A DNA stretch of 64,000 bases from Veillonella sp. VA142 (lineage in GTDB: Bacteria; Bacillota; Negativicutes; Veillonellales; Veillonellaceae): assembly GCF_003992135.1 (NCBI RefSeq), contig NZ_RQVN01000001.1, positions 124,001-188,000 of the forward strand, in the 5' to 3' direction. Shown here piece after piece: positions 8,383-16,935 of this stretch. Within the stretch, counting starts at the first letter, position 1; each line of letters begins with the position of its first letter. Made by a program: the position numbers and the translations under genes. The notes under the pieces are model-generated. The model searched no databases. It was not told where the DNA came from and saw only the letters and a program-made list of their open reading frames with translations.

Positions 8383-9135
8383 ATGAAATTCATAAAACGA
8401 AGTAAATCTAGTAAGCGTAATGATCCTTTTAGTATATCTATAAGTGATTTGATGGCTGGCATTTTGATGATTTTTATTTTGGCTTTGATTTCCATGTTTT
8501 TTATTAATAAAAGTGAGAATGAACGCAATAATCATCAAGTGGAACAACGGAAAGAAATATTAGAGTTCATGCAAGATTTGCCGGAAGCGAAATCAGGCAA
8601 GATTACGATTGATGCAGAAAATGGAGTTATTCTTATAACTACAAATGATTCAGGTGGAAACAATAAGGAGAAAACACCTATTTTTGAATCCGGAGAGTCA
8701 AGGTTAACGCCGGAAGGGGAGAAGTTAATTAGGGCTATAGCCGCAAAAATTGATGACAGCAGAAATAAGAAAAAAGAAGCATGGCAATCCATTGATACGA
8801 TTATCATTGAAGGACATACAGATAATGTGCAGTATAATGATCCTAGTTCCGATAAAAATAACCTGAAATTATCTGTAGATAGAGCGATCGCTACTTATAA
8901 GGTTACTTTAAACGCTTTATCTTTAAATCCAGAGAATCCAAACCAAGATATAGCCAATAATACTAACAGTAATGTTGTTAATAAATGGAAGAATGCTGAT
9001 GATCAGTTTATATTTTCTGTCGCTGGATATGGTGAAAGTCGTTTAATTAATAAGGCAGCTCCTAGTAGTGCTGAAAACCGTCGCATTGAGTTTAGATTTT
9101 TACTGAAACATCATAAGATAAAGGATTTAAAATGA
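8383..9135 (+). CDS. zorB: ZorB, MotB/OmpA-like peptidoglycan-anchored stator of type I Zorya
   Basis: 250 residues. A short basic N-terminus is followed by one membrane helix (about 20-42). Asp22 in ISDLMAGIL is the expected proton-carrying residue of the ZorAB motor. The C-terminal half is an OmpA-like peptidoglycan-binding domain: IIIEGHTDNVQ, then the SVDRA helix, and GYGES with the closing NRRIEFRF. ZorB anchors the complex to the cell wall and, with ZorA, converts ion flow into movement of the ZorA tail. Its stop overlaps the zorC start by four bases (ATGA), indicating translational coupling. Confidence 0.93.
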   Translation: MKFIKRSKSSKRNDPFSISISDLMAGILMIFILALISMFFINKSENERNNHQVEQRKEILEFMQDLPEAKSGKITIDAENGVILITTNDSGGNNKEKTPIFESGESRLTPEGEKLIRAIAAKIDDSRNKKKEAWQSIDTIIIEGHTDNVQYNDPSSDKNNLKLSVDRAIATYKVTLNALSLNPENPNQDIANNTNSNVVNKWKNADDQFIFSVAGYGESRLINKAAPSSAENRRIEFRFLLKHHKIKDLK

Positions 9136-10535
9136 AAAAGCTATTTTCACTTGATATAGCAAAATCTAAATTAAAATATAATTTTCATAGACCTAAAGAA
9201 ATCATATTAGCCACCCATCAATTTGAGGAGGTATCTGAGATTCTTATAGAGTCAGAAGCTGAAAAAGATGAACTATATGATACATTTGTAACATTTCAAA
9301 CTGCATATACATATGACGTTTTAGATTATGAATTACCACGTAGTGATATAAAGAAACTTTGTACTTTATATATTAATAGAGATATATTGCGCTCCATTAA
9401 AAAAGATTACTTTCATAAAAATTTTGATGATTTTTTGTGGAAGTATATAAAAGATAATCTGCATAAAGTATTGTCCTATGCAATTAATTTGTATATTCAA
9501 ATACGGGATTATAGTCGCGAGTATGTACAACGATTTGGAAATCTTATTGTAGAATGTCTAAGTGTCAATACACAAGAACTACTTCGACCTTGGCGAGAAG
9601 CTAATTTTATATTCAGCCCAAATGCGAGTCAAATGATAGCTGATAAGTTTTTTGAAAATCAAAAATTCGATGAGGTATTAAGAGAACTACCGTTTTCTAA
9701 TGAAATGCAGTTACAGTCTCCAATTCTGTTGAATGCCGTTAGGTTAATTTTCAATAGTAGCATATTCATAGGGAATACTAAAATTTTGATGCTACGGGAT
9801 ATTTTTAAAGGGGAACGGTATCGAGAAATTTTGCCAGAATGTATTACTGCAATATGCCAAGATGATATTATAAAAAATAATATGATAAAAAAAGAACTTC
9901 CTACGGAAGATACATATATGCATCAATTGATTAATTTTTTGGTAGAAAAATGGGGAGATCCAAGACAATCGAATTTTAATGATAATGGGTGGAGATTTCT
10001 TGATAACCAACTATTAAGTTATTTGAGATTTATATTTGCAAAGTCTGATTTAGAATTATTTATGATGATTATGGCTAAGTGTCATAAAGAGACAAATTGG
10101 AAATATCGAGAAAAGTTTTGGAATGCCTATTTAAAATATGTGAGAAGGACTAGAGTATTCTTAACTGATGAAGGGGCATATGAAGCTCGTCGTTATATGC
10201 TAGATAACCCTAATAAGCAATTGTATTATGGAGAAATTTCAAGAGATAAATCGATGATTCTTTTAGAGTTTGATGACTTTTATATCGTTGAATGGAGCCA
10301 TAGTGGTAAACTTTTAATTTTAACAGATTTAAATAAGTATCAAGTAGAAGCTATTTTTTCATCTATGAGTATGCGGGAAGAAAATATGAAAAAGCCTGGA
10401 TATTATTATGCATGGAATAATGTAGTAGATGAGATAGCACATTCCTCACCAGATACATACAGTTGGCAACGTAAAGTAGAAACTATATTAGAAGATAAAT
10501 TTAATTTAATTCCAACGCAAAGTTATCGTTTATAG
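9132..10535 (+). CDS. zorC: ZorC, EH-signature protein of type I Zorya
   Basis: 467 residues, starting inside the zorB stop. Little can be read from the N-terminal two-thirds, which look helical. The C-terminal part carries the EH signature that names the family: FYIVEWSHSGK with Glu387 and His390, preceded by a conserved-looking REKFWNAYLKYV. ZorC is a DNA-binding cytosolic effector partner that acts with ZorD. Its presence, with a SNF2-type ZorD and no HNH ZorE, makes this type I rather than type II. zorD follows after nine bases. Confidence 0.87.
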   Translation: MKKLFSLDIAKSKLKYNFHRPKEIILATHQFEEVSEILIESEAEKDELYDTFVTFQTAYTYDVLDYELPRSDIKKLCTLYINRDILRSIKKDYFHKNFDDFLWKYIKDNLHKVLSYAINLYIQIRDYSREYVQRFGNLIVECLSVNTQELLRPWREANFIFSPNASQMIADKFFENQKFDEVLRELPFSNEMQLQSPILLNAVRLIFNSSIFIGNTKILMLRDIFKGERYREILPECITAICQDDIIKNNMIKKELPTEDTYMHQLINFLVEKWGDPRQSNFNDNGWRFLDNQLLSYLRFIFAKSDLELFMMIMAKCHKETNWKYREKFWNAYLKYVRRTRVFLTDEGAYEARRYMLDNPNKQLYYGEISRDKSMILLEFDDFYIVEWSHSGKLLILTDLNKYQVEAIFSSMSMREENMKKPGYYYAWNNVVDEIAHSSPDTYSWQRKVETILEDKFNLIPTQSYRL

Positions 10536-10544
10536 GAGTACGCT

Positions 10545-13500
10545 ATGTGGACAGTTACAGAGGAAGCATATGAAATTGACAGCTCAAAGCTTTCTGATTA
10601 TGGTAAACAGTTAGTAGATGAATATTTTTTATATTCAAAACATGGTGAAAATGGACAGAATATCTATTTATTACCGCATGATATAGCGGTTAACCTTTCT
10701 TACGAAGATCAAGCAACTTTACAACTACCACTTAGATATAGTTTTAATTTAAACCTCACTAATACTGGAAGTATTATTAGAGAAATGGGGTTCAAAGTGT
10801 GTCTACAGGATATGACTGGACATGAAACTTCTGAATATTTGAGAAAGGGATCCTATATTCGGTTTCGTGACGGTAAAGAATACATTTTATCTGCGCCGCA
10901 CTATAGAGTGTTTGAAATCGTCGAATATTATGATAGAGAAATTAGAGCAAAACAAGATAAAGATGAAAAAATATACCAGAACTATATATCGATATCTGAA
11001 ATACAAGAGTTTTCCAATGATTTATCTATAGGTGTAAGCGAAACTATAGGTAGTAAACCTGTTATTTCTCCAGGAAAAATGTCTATTAATATAGCGCCTA
11101 ATGAAGATGAGACATACAGCTTTAGGATAGACTTTGAAAACAAAGATATCAACGAAGAAATCAATAAAAATCTACATAAAAGAGGTTGGGGAGATCCTCA
11201 GAAACGTTATGCCTTTGATCCAGAACAAAGAGAAGCATTAAAAACTATAGAATCAATCAGTAAAAAATTTGATAAAGAGAAAGCTCAACGTATTATTAAG
11301 CAGGCTGATACCTATTTCCCATTTGAAGGACCAAGTGTAGATATTGAAGGTATTGATGGACTATCAGAACGTGTTGTTGGTATTGGCGAGTTCAAGGGTC
11401 GATTTATTCCAACAGATATGATGCATACCGAATGGGTACCTGAAGGATTATCCGGGGTTGAAAAAACTGGTGGTTTAGAATCTAGAGAAAATAATGAAAA
11501 AGTATTACTTATTAAGGATAATCTAGATGATTCAGATGTTTTTATTACGGAAACCCCGCATCCACGAGATAAAGATGATATGACAATTGATATTCTGAAA
11601 CCAGATATTACATTAAAATCATATCAGAAAAAAGGTGTATCTTATTTGCAAGAATTATGGATAAAGGGTTATAAAGGGGCGCTATTAGCAGACGATATGG
11701 GGCTAGGGAAAACGCTACAAACATTGGCTTTTTTATCGTGGCGAATAAAACATGATCAGTATAAAGAAAAGCACCCTATTTTGATTGTTGCACCAGTAAG
11801 TTTGTTGCAAAATTGGAAAGAGGAGTGCTGTAAATTTATTGATACCTCTTGTGGTATTGGAGAGCCTTTAATTTTACATGGTAATACACTAGAACCGTTT
11901 AAACTTAATACACCACCTCCATCTCTATTGAGAAAGTATGGGCAGTTATCTGATGATGAACTAAAAGACAATGCCTTTTTAAATACAGATAGAATTTGTA
12001 AATATTCGCTAGTTATTACAAATTATGAAACGGTGAGAAAATACCAACTTTCACTAGGTGTCATCAAATGGAATATGCTGATTTTAGATGAGGCGCAAAA
12101 TATAAAGAATCCTTCCAGTAGGGTTAGTCATGCAGTACGTGGTATGAATTATGATTTTGGGCTAGCATTAACAGGTACGCCAGTGGAAAATTCTTGGGTC
12201 GATTTGTGGACCATTATGGACTTCTGTAGTTCTGATAGATTTGGAACATTACAGGCCTTTAATAAGGAATATATTGCACCAGTTTCTAAAGCCGAAGGAG
12301 ATATATTGGTGTTAGAAAAAAAGGGACTTGAACTTAAAGAAAAGATAAAACCCTTATTATTAAGACGAATGAAGCAAGATGTATTATCTGAGTTACCGGT
12401 TAAACATGAGTTGGTGGTACCACGATATATGTCAGATTATCAAGAGACTGCATATATGGATGTAGTGAATCAAGCAGGACGTGCCAATAAAGGAGCTTTT
12501 GAACAACTCATGCAGCTGCGTAATGTTTCTATACACCCATACTTGATGTTTTCAAAGAAAAAATTTTTAGAATTACCTTTTGAAGAGCATTTAAAAGTTT
12601 CCGATAAATTACAATTTTTGTTTGAAACCTTAGATGATATAAAGATGAAGGGTGAAAAAGCTCTAATTTTTATTAGATATAAAAAGTTACAAGAGTTAAT
12701 TAGAAAACTTTGTAAAGAAAGATATGGAGTAGAAATTTTACAACCTATTAATGGGGACATGAAAGGAGAACGCAGACAAGCAACAGTTAACGAATTTAAT
12801 CGGACTTGTGGATTTAATGTGTTGATACTTTCACCAGAAGCTGGTGGAGTAGGTTTAAATATAACGTCGGCCAATCATGTGATTCATTTAAGTAGAGAGT
12901 GGAATCCAGCAAAAGAAGATCAATCCACGGACAGAGCTTATAGAATTGGTCAGACAAAAGATGTATATGTATATTATCCTGTTGCAACATTAAAACATTT
13001 TAATCACCCTAGTTTTGATGAATTACAACATGAACTATTAACAAGAAAACGTAAGTTGAGTAGATCAGTTATTGTACCTAATAGTGCTAGTGAAACAGAT
13101 GGAGCGTCGTTGTATAATTCTCTATTTAGTAAGGATTACACGCAATCCACTAGTTATGTTGAAACAAGTGAAAATAAGGATATGTTAGAGATGTATGACA
13201 TAGATAATATGGCTGAAATTTTAAAAGCTATTTATCGAAAAAAAGGATACACCATTGATGATAAATTTAGGGATGAAAGAGTTGATGTACTCTATACTCA
13301 GAATAATGAATATCATGGCATCATTTTAGTCAATGAAGCAAAACTATCCACAGTAACAGTTCACCCTAGAAAATTTGTTGCTGACATAAAAAAATCTCTG
13401 AATAGAAAAAAGAACGTGAGTGCAGTTACGCTAACCTTATGTGGAATTGGAGATATAAGTAAAAAGCAAATTGAGTCATTACGTATTTTTCAATACTTTG

Positions 13501-13592
13501 ATGACATATTAGATGTGACGGATGTAAGACAAGCACTTAAAGAAAATAATATGAAGCGATCAGATTATATTTCTTATTTAACTACTGAATAA
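10545..13592 (+). CDS. zorD: ZorD, SNF2-family helicase with Mrr-like nuclease tail, type I Zorya effector
   Basis: 1015 residues. The first 340 or so are family-specific and unrecognised. A SNF2 ATPase follows: Walker A in DDMGLGKTLQT (about 382-392), DEAQ at about 515, ALTGTPVENS, then the second RecA-like lobe with SPEAGGVGLNI and DRAYRIGQT. The last 130 or so residues resemble an Mrr-like PD-(D/E)xK nuclease: RVDVLY with Asp914, then ILVNEAK with Glu931 and Lys933. ZorD is the DNA-attacking effector of Zorya. The helicase motifs are clear; the nuclease assignment rests on the D...ExK pattern only. It ends the operon; no T-rich terminator hairpin is evident in the 96 bases before the next gene. 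Confidence 0.9.
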   Translation: MWTVTEEAYEIDSSKLSDYGKQLVDEYFLYSKHGENGQNIYLLPHDIAVNLSYEDQATLQLPLRYSFNLNLTNTGSIIREMGFKVCLQDMTGHETSEYLRKGSYIRFRDGKEYILSAPHYRVFEIVEYYDREIRAKQDKDEKIYQNYISISEIQEFSNDLSIGVSETIGSKPVISPGKMSINIAPNEDETYSFRIDFENKDINEEINKNLHKRGWGDPQKRYAFDPEQREALKTIESISKKFDKEKAQRIIKQADTYFPFEGPSVDIEGIDGLSERVVGIGEFKGRFIPTDMMHTEWVPEGLSGVEKTGGLESRENNEKVLLIKDNLDDSDVFITETPHPRDKDDMTIDILKPDITLKSYQKKGVSYLQELWIKGYKGALLADDMGLGKTLQTLAFLSWRIKHDQYKEKHPILIVAPVSLLQNWKEECCKFIDTSCGIGEPLILHGNTLEPFKLNTPPPSLLRKYGQLSDDELKDNAFLNTDRICKYSLVITNYETVRKYQLSLGVIKWNMLILDEAQNIKNPSSRVSHAVRGMNYDFGLALTGTPVENSWVDLWTIMDFCSSDRFGTLQAFNKEYIAPVSKAEGDILVLEKKGLELKEKIKPLLLRRMKQDVLSELPVKHELVVPRYMSDYQETAYMDVVNQAGRANKGAFEQLMQLRNVSIHPYLMFSKKKFLELPFEEHLKVSDKLQFLFETLDDIKMKGEKALIFIRYKKLQELIRKLCKERYGVEILQPINGDMKGERRQATVNEFNRTCGFNVLILSPEAGGVGLNITSANHVIHLSREWNPAKEDQSTDRAYRIGQTKDVYVYYPVATLKHFNHPSFDELQHELLTRKRKLSRSVIVPNSASETDGASLYNSLFSKDYTQSTSYVETSENKDMLEMYDIDNMAEILKAIYRKKGYTIDDKFRDERVDVLYTQNNEYHGIILVNEAKLSTVTVHPRKFVADIKKSLNRKKNVSAVTLTLCGIGDISKKQIESLRIFQYFDDILDVTDVRQALKENNMKRSDYISYLTTE

Positions 13593-13635
13593 AACTATTT
13601 ATTGAGATAATTATCATCAAATATCCCGTTTTCCA

Positions 13636-13644
13636 TGCTATAAT
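13636..13644 (+). promoter_or_regulatory. Extended -10 promoter for the nucleoside phosphorylase gene
   Basis: TGCTATAAT, a perfect extended -10, lies 44 bases upstream of the start at 13689. The -35 region is poor, as is usual for extended -10 promoters. It marks the return to housekeeping genes after the defence island. Confidence 0.55.
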
Positions 13645-13688
13645 AAATTCATACAGATATTTTTCTATCTTTCACAAGGAGGAACTAT

Positions 13689-14483
13689 ATGTCAGCTATT
13701 GCTATTATTGGTGGTACCGGTGTGTACGATCCAAATATGTTTGATACGATGACGGAATCGTCTTTGATGACGCCCTATGGTGAGATTCATTATGTATGTG
13801 GAACCTATGAGGGCAAGACGGTATACTTCTTAGCTCGTCATGGTCGTGATCATTCGATTCCACCACACAAGATTAATTATCGCGCCAACATTTGGGGCTT
13901 GAAAAAGTTAGGTGTTAAGTTCATCGTATCTACCACAGCGGTAGGTTCTTTGGATGAGAACTTTGGACCTGGTCATTTTGTGTTGACTGACCAGTTTCTA
14001 GACTTTACGAAGAACCGCGTGAATACATTCTACGAAGGTGGGGACCGTCCAGTGGCACATGTGGATGTGACGAATCCATACAGTCCTGAGTTGCGCGGTA
14101 TTGTTGAAAGCGCCGCAAAATCCCTAGGTTTAACGGTTCACAATGGTGGTACGTACGTATGTACAGAAGGCCCTCGTTTTGAATCTCCTGCTGAAATTCG
14201 CATGTATGCTATGTTAGGAGGTCAAACGGTGGGTATGACGAACGTACCAGAGGTGACCTTAGCGAATGAAGCGGAAATGGCATATATGACAATTTCCATG
14301 GTCACAAACTACGCAGCGGGTATTTCTGAGTCTGCTTTGACGCATGCTGAAGTGGTGGACATGATGCAACAAATGGCAGACCAATTACAATCGCTTGTAA
14401 AAGAAGTCATCAAGGGCATCGATGTAAATGCTGATTATCCTGCTCATCATCGTATGGCTGAGTATGGTGGCTTTCAATTATAA
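13689..14483 (+). CDS. mtnP: MTA phosphorylase-family purine nucleoside phosphorylase, probably 6-oxopurine/MTI type
   Basis: 264 residues, full length for the MTAP/PNP family. The phosphate-binding start AIIGGTGVYD, the RHGRDHSIPPHKINYRAN block and TEGPRFESPAEI are all present. The family cleaves methylthioadenosine or related purine nucleosides with phosphate. At the base-recognition loop, MTAP has two Asp residues (TDYDCW in the human enzyme); here the loop reads TNYAAG with Asn207 and Ala209. Asn there is typical of enzymes that use 6-oxopurines such as methylthioinosine, inosine or guanosine. The symbol is therefore provisional. It sits 32 bases before adenosylhomocysteinase, consistent with salvage of S-adenosylmethionine by-products. 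The start has AAGGAGG at 13677-13683. Confidence 0.82.
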   Translation: MSAIAIIGGTGVYDPNMFDTMTESSLMTPYGEIHYVCGTYEGKTVYFLARHGRDHSIPPHKINYRANIWGLKKLGVKFIVSTTAVGSLDENFGPGHFVLTDQFLDFTKNRVNTFYEGGDRPVAHVDVTNPYSPELRGIVESAAKSLGLTVHNGGTYVCTEGPRFESPAEIRMYAMLGGQTVGMTNVPEVTLANEAEMAYMTISMVTNYAAGISESALTHAEVVDMMQQMADQLQSLVKEVIKGIDVNADYPAHHRMAEYGGFQL

Positions 14484-14515
14484 TTTATGATGAAGAATTT
14501 AAAAGGAGAATGGTA

Positions 14516-15760
14516 ATGCAATCTTTAATTCGAGATATTTCTTTAGCGGCTGAAGGTCGTAAAAAAATTGACTGGGTAGCTAATTTCATGCCTACTTTGA
14601 ACACATTAGGGGACCGTTTTGAAAAAGAGCAAACTTTCAAAGGGCAAACCATCGTTGTGTCCGTTCATTTAGAGGCGAAAACTGCGTACTTATCTACAGT
14701 GTTACAACGTGGTGGTGCTGAGGTTATCGTCACTGGTTCTAATCCACTGTCTACACAAGATGATGTAGCAGCAGGATTGGTAGATATGGGCTTAACAGTG
14801 TATGCTTGGTACAACTGTACAGACGAAGAATATACGATGTTCCTTAATAAAGCGTTAGACCATAAACCGCATATTATCATCGATGACGGTGGCGATTTGG
14901 TCAGCTTGTTACATACAACACGAACTGATGCAAAGGAACGTCTATTGGGCGGTAGTGAAGAAACCACAACAGGTGTACACCGTTTGAAAGCTTTGGCTGA
15001 AGCGGAACAATTAACATTCCCAATGATTGCTGTGAATGATTCTAACTGTAAATACTTATTCGACAATCGCTATGGTACAGGCCAATCTGTTTGGGACGGT
15101 ATTATGCGGACTACAAACTTAACAGTTACTGGTAAAAATGTGGTAGTTGCTGGTTATGGCTGGTGCGGTAAAGGTGTGGCATTGCGTGCCAAAGGATTAG
15201 GTGCCCACGTATATGTTACTGAAGTAGATTCAATTAAGGCCATCGAGGCTGTATTCGATGGTTTCAAAGTTTTACCAATGGTGGAAGCGGCTAAAATCGG
15301 GGATATTTTCTGTACTGTCACAGGTTGTAAAGATGTTATCACAGAAGAACATTATGCCGTGATGAAAGACCGCGCTGTTCTTTGTAATGCAGGTCATTTC
15401 GATTGCGAAGTGAATATAAAAGATTTAGAAGCAATGGCTGTCTCTCACGAACGCGTACGTAAAAACATCGAAGCCTACCATATGCAAGATGGTCGACAAT
15501 TGTATGTACTAGCAGAAGGTCGCCTTGTAAACCTAGCAGCAGGTGATGGACATCCAGCAGAAATCATGGATTTGTCCTTTGCTATGCAGGCATTAGCAGC
15601 AGAATATATTTTGCACCATGGGGCAGACATGGCAGATGATGTGCATGTATTGCCATATGAAGTAGACGCAGAAATTGCGAAATTAAAATTGCAGTCTATG
15701 GGTTATGACTTAGATACATTGACACAAGAGCAATATGATTATTTGTATACTATAAATTAA
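14516..15760 (+). CDS. ahcY: Adenosylhomocysteinase
   Basis: About 414 residues from the ATG at 14516, which is seven bases after AAGGAG; an in-frame ATG at 14510 is too close to that site. The substrate region SVHLEAKTAYL and SEETTTGVHRL, the NAD-binding loop GYGWCGKGVALRAKG, and the closing NLAAGDGHPAEIMDLSFA are diagnostic. The enzyme splits S-adenosylhomocysteine to homocysteine and adenosine, relieving inhibition of methyltransferases. The GDGHP form is the shorter bacterial/archaeal type, lacking the insert of about 40 residues found in many proteobacterial enzymes. Given the Asn in the neighbouring phosphorylase, a preference for the inosyl form (after deamination) is possible but unproven. 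Confidence 0.93.
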   Translation: MQSLIRDISLAAEGRKKIDWVANFMPTLNTLGDRFEKEQTFKGQTIVVSVHLEAKTAYLSTVLQRGGAEVIVTGSNPLSTQDDVAAGLVDMGLTVYAWYNCTDEEYTMFLNKALDHKPHIIIDDGGDLVSLLHTTRTDAKERLLGGSEETTTGVHRLKALAEAEQLTFPMIAVNDSNCKYLFDNRYGTGQSVWDGIMRTTNLTVTGKNVVVAGYGWCGKGVALRAKGLGAHVYVTEVDSIKAIEAVFDGFKVLPMVEAAKIGDIFCTVTGCKDVITEEHYAVMKDRAVLCNAGHFDCEVNIKDLEAMAVSHERVRKNIEAYHMQDGRQLYVLAEGRLVNLAAGDGHPAEIMDLSFAMQALAAEYILHHGADMADDVHVLPYEVDAEIAKLKLQSMGYDLDTLTQEQYDYLYTIN

Positions 15761-15832
15761 AAGTCTGCCTATATTATTAAGTAGAATTATGTAAAAAGTT
15801 TTTTATGTAAAAAATCATACGGAGAGGGCATT

Positions 15833-16663
15833 ATGTCTTATATTTTTTTCTTTTTGATTATTATTTCAATATTAGCTTTTTTTGTATCATTAATTCTGGC
15901 AGTAATAAAGCCAAAATTGTTGATGAAAAAATTTAGTGAGAAATATAAAACTAGAAAATATGCGTTTGCGTTGACAGGTTTATTTTTTATATCTACGATA
16001 GGACTTATATTTGCCTTTAATGCTACTCTTACGCCAGAAGAGAAGGCTGCAATTCAACAACAAAGAGAGGCTCGACAAGCAGCTGAAGCAAAAACTCAGG
16101 CGGAAAAAATAGCAGCTGAGGAGCAAAAGCAAGCAGAAGAAAAAGCTTTAGAACAAAAAAAGGCAGAAGAAGAACAAAAGAGAGCAGAGGAAGAACAAAA
16201 GAAAGCAGAAGCGGAAAAACTACAAAAAACTTATGATGATCAAAAAGAGTATGAAGAATGGGTACCAAAAGAGTTAGAAAGAAGAGCACAAGATGCTGCA
16301 GGAGAAAATTTCTTGTCTATATCAGTTAATAAAAATCTTGGAAAGGATCCGGGAGCCTATATTATTTTAATTCAAACTAAAGCTTCCGATGGATTTTCTA
16401 ATAATCAAGCGAGAAAAGGTACATGGCGTATGGACACCAAAATTTTTAGTGCTCTTTATTCATCAGAAATTAGCATTTCTTCTATTAAAATCGTTAACAG
16501 TGCGACACTTGTTGATAAATATGGCAATAAATCCGATGAAGCGGTTATGATGGCTACAGTTTCTCAAACATTAGCCCAAAAGATTGCATGGGAAAACTTT
16601 AATTCTGATAACTTACCAATTGTAGCAGAAGATTATTGGATTCATCCCGCTATGTTGAGATGA
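15833..16663 (+). CDS. Membrane-anchored coiled-coil protein of unknown function
   Basis: 276 residues. Two membrane segments (about 2-25 and 43-63) flank a short basic loop. A highly charged Ala/Glu/Lys/Gln helix of about 75 residues follows (repeats such as AEEEQKKAEAEK), a TolA-like rod. The C-terminal domain of about 125 residues (from about 150) looks mixed alpha/beta and is not recognised. The start at 15833 has GGAGAGGG just upstream. Composition is AT-rich and codon use resembles the defence island more than its neighbours. It stands alone between ahcY and the liv operon. Confidence 0.65.
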   Translation: MSYIFFFLIIISILAFFVSLILAVIKPKLLMKKFSEKYKTRKYAFALTGLFFISTIGLIFAFNATLTPEEKAAIQQQREARQAAEAKTQAEKIAAEEQKQAEEKALEQKKAEEEQKRAEEEQKKAEAEKLQKTYDDQKEYEEWVPKELERRAQDAAGENFLSISVNKNLGKDPGAYIILIQTKASDGFSNNQARKGTWRMDTKIFSALYSSEISISSIKIVNSATLVDKYGNKSDEAVMMATVSQTLAQKIAWENFNSDNLPIVAEDYWIHPAMLR

Positions 16664-16781
16664 TTATATATGGTAGTTTTCTTTATACCAAAAATATATC
16701 CGCCATATAAGAGCAAAAATAAAGAAAATATACTCTACTAGTTTACTAACTAAACTCATATATAAATTCTTATAATTATAT

Positions 16782-16811
16782 TTGACAAACTACTCATGTT
16801 ACGGTCATAAT
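16782..16811 (+). promoter_or_regulatory. Promoter of the livJHMGF operon
   Basis: TTGACA (16782-16787), 18-base spacer, CATAAT (16806-16811). It leaves an untranslated leader of about 115 bases before livJ. The leader contains a small GTGAAA/TTTCAC hairpin near 16865-16890, but no riboswitch I recognise. Confidence 0.55.
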
Positions 16812-16935
16812 AGGAAAGCATAGATTTTCTACAGGAGTATACATTGCTCTTTATGTTAATGAAGTGAAATGAAAAAGTGAGACTTTCACGGGGAGAAAAT
16901 CCAAACGAAGAGTTATTAAAAAGGAAGGGTGTAAC

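Noticed and set aside
12470-12874. 134-codon minus-strand frame within zorD
   Set aside because: Antisense to the SNF2 helicase C-terminal lobe, with no ribosome site or recognisable domain.
16029-16289. Tandem short repeats in the Ala/Glu/Lys-rich stretch, considered as a CRISPR-like or satellite array
   Set aside because: They encode a coiled-coil rod in frame; spacing is irregular and there are no unique spacers. No CRISPR array is seen anywhere in the window.
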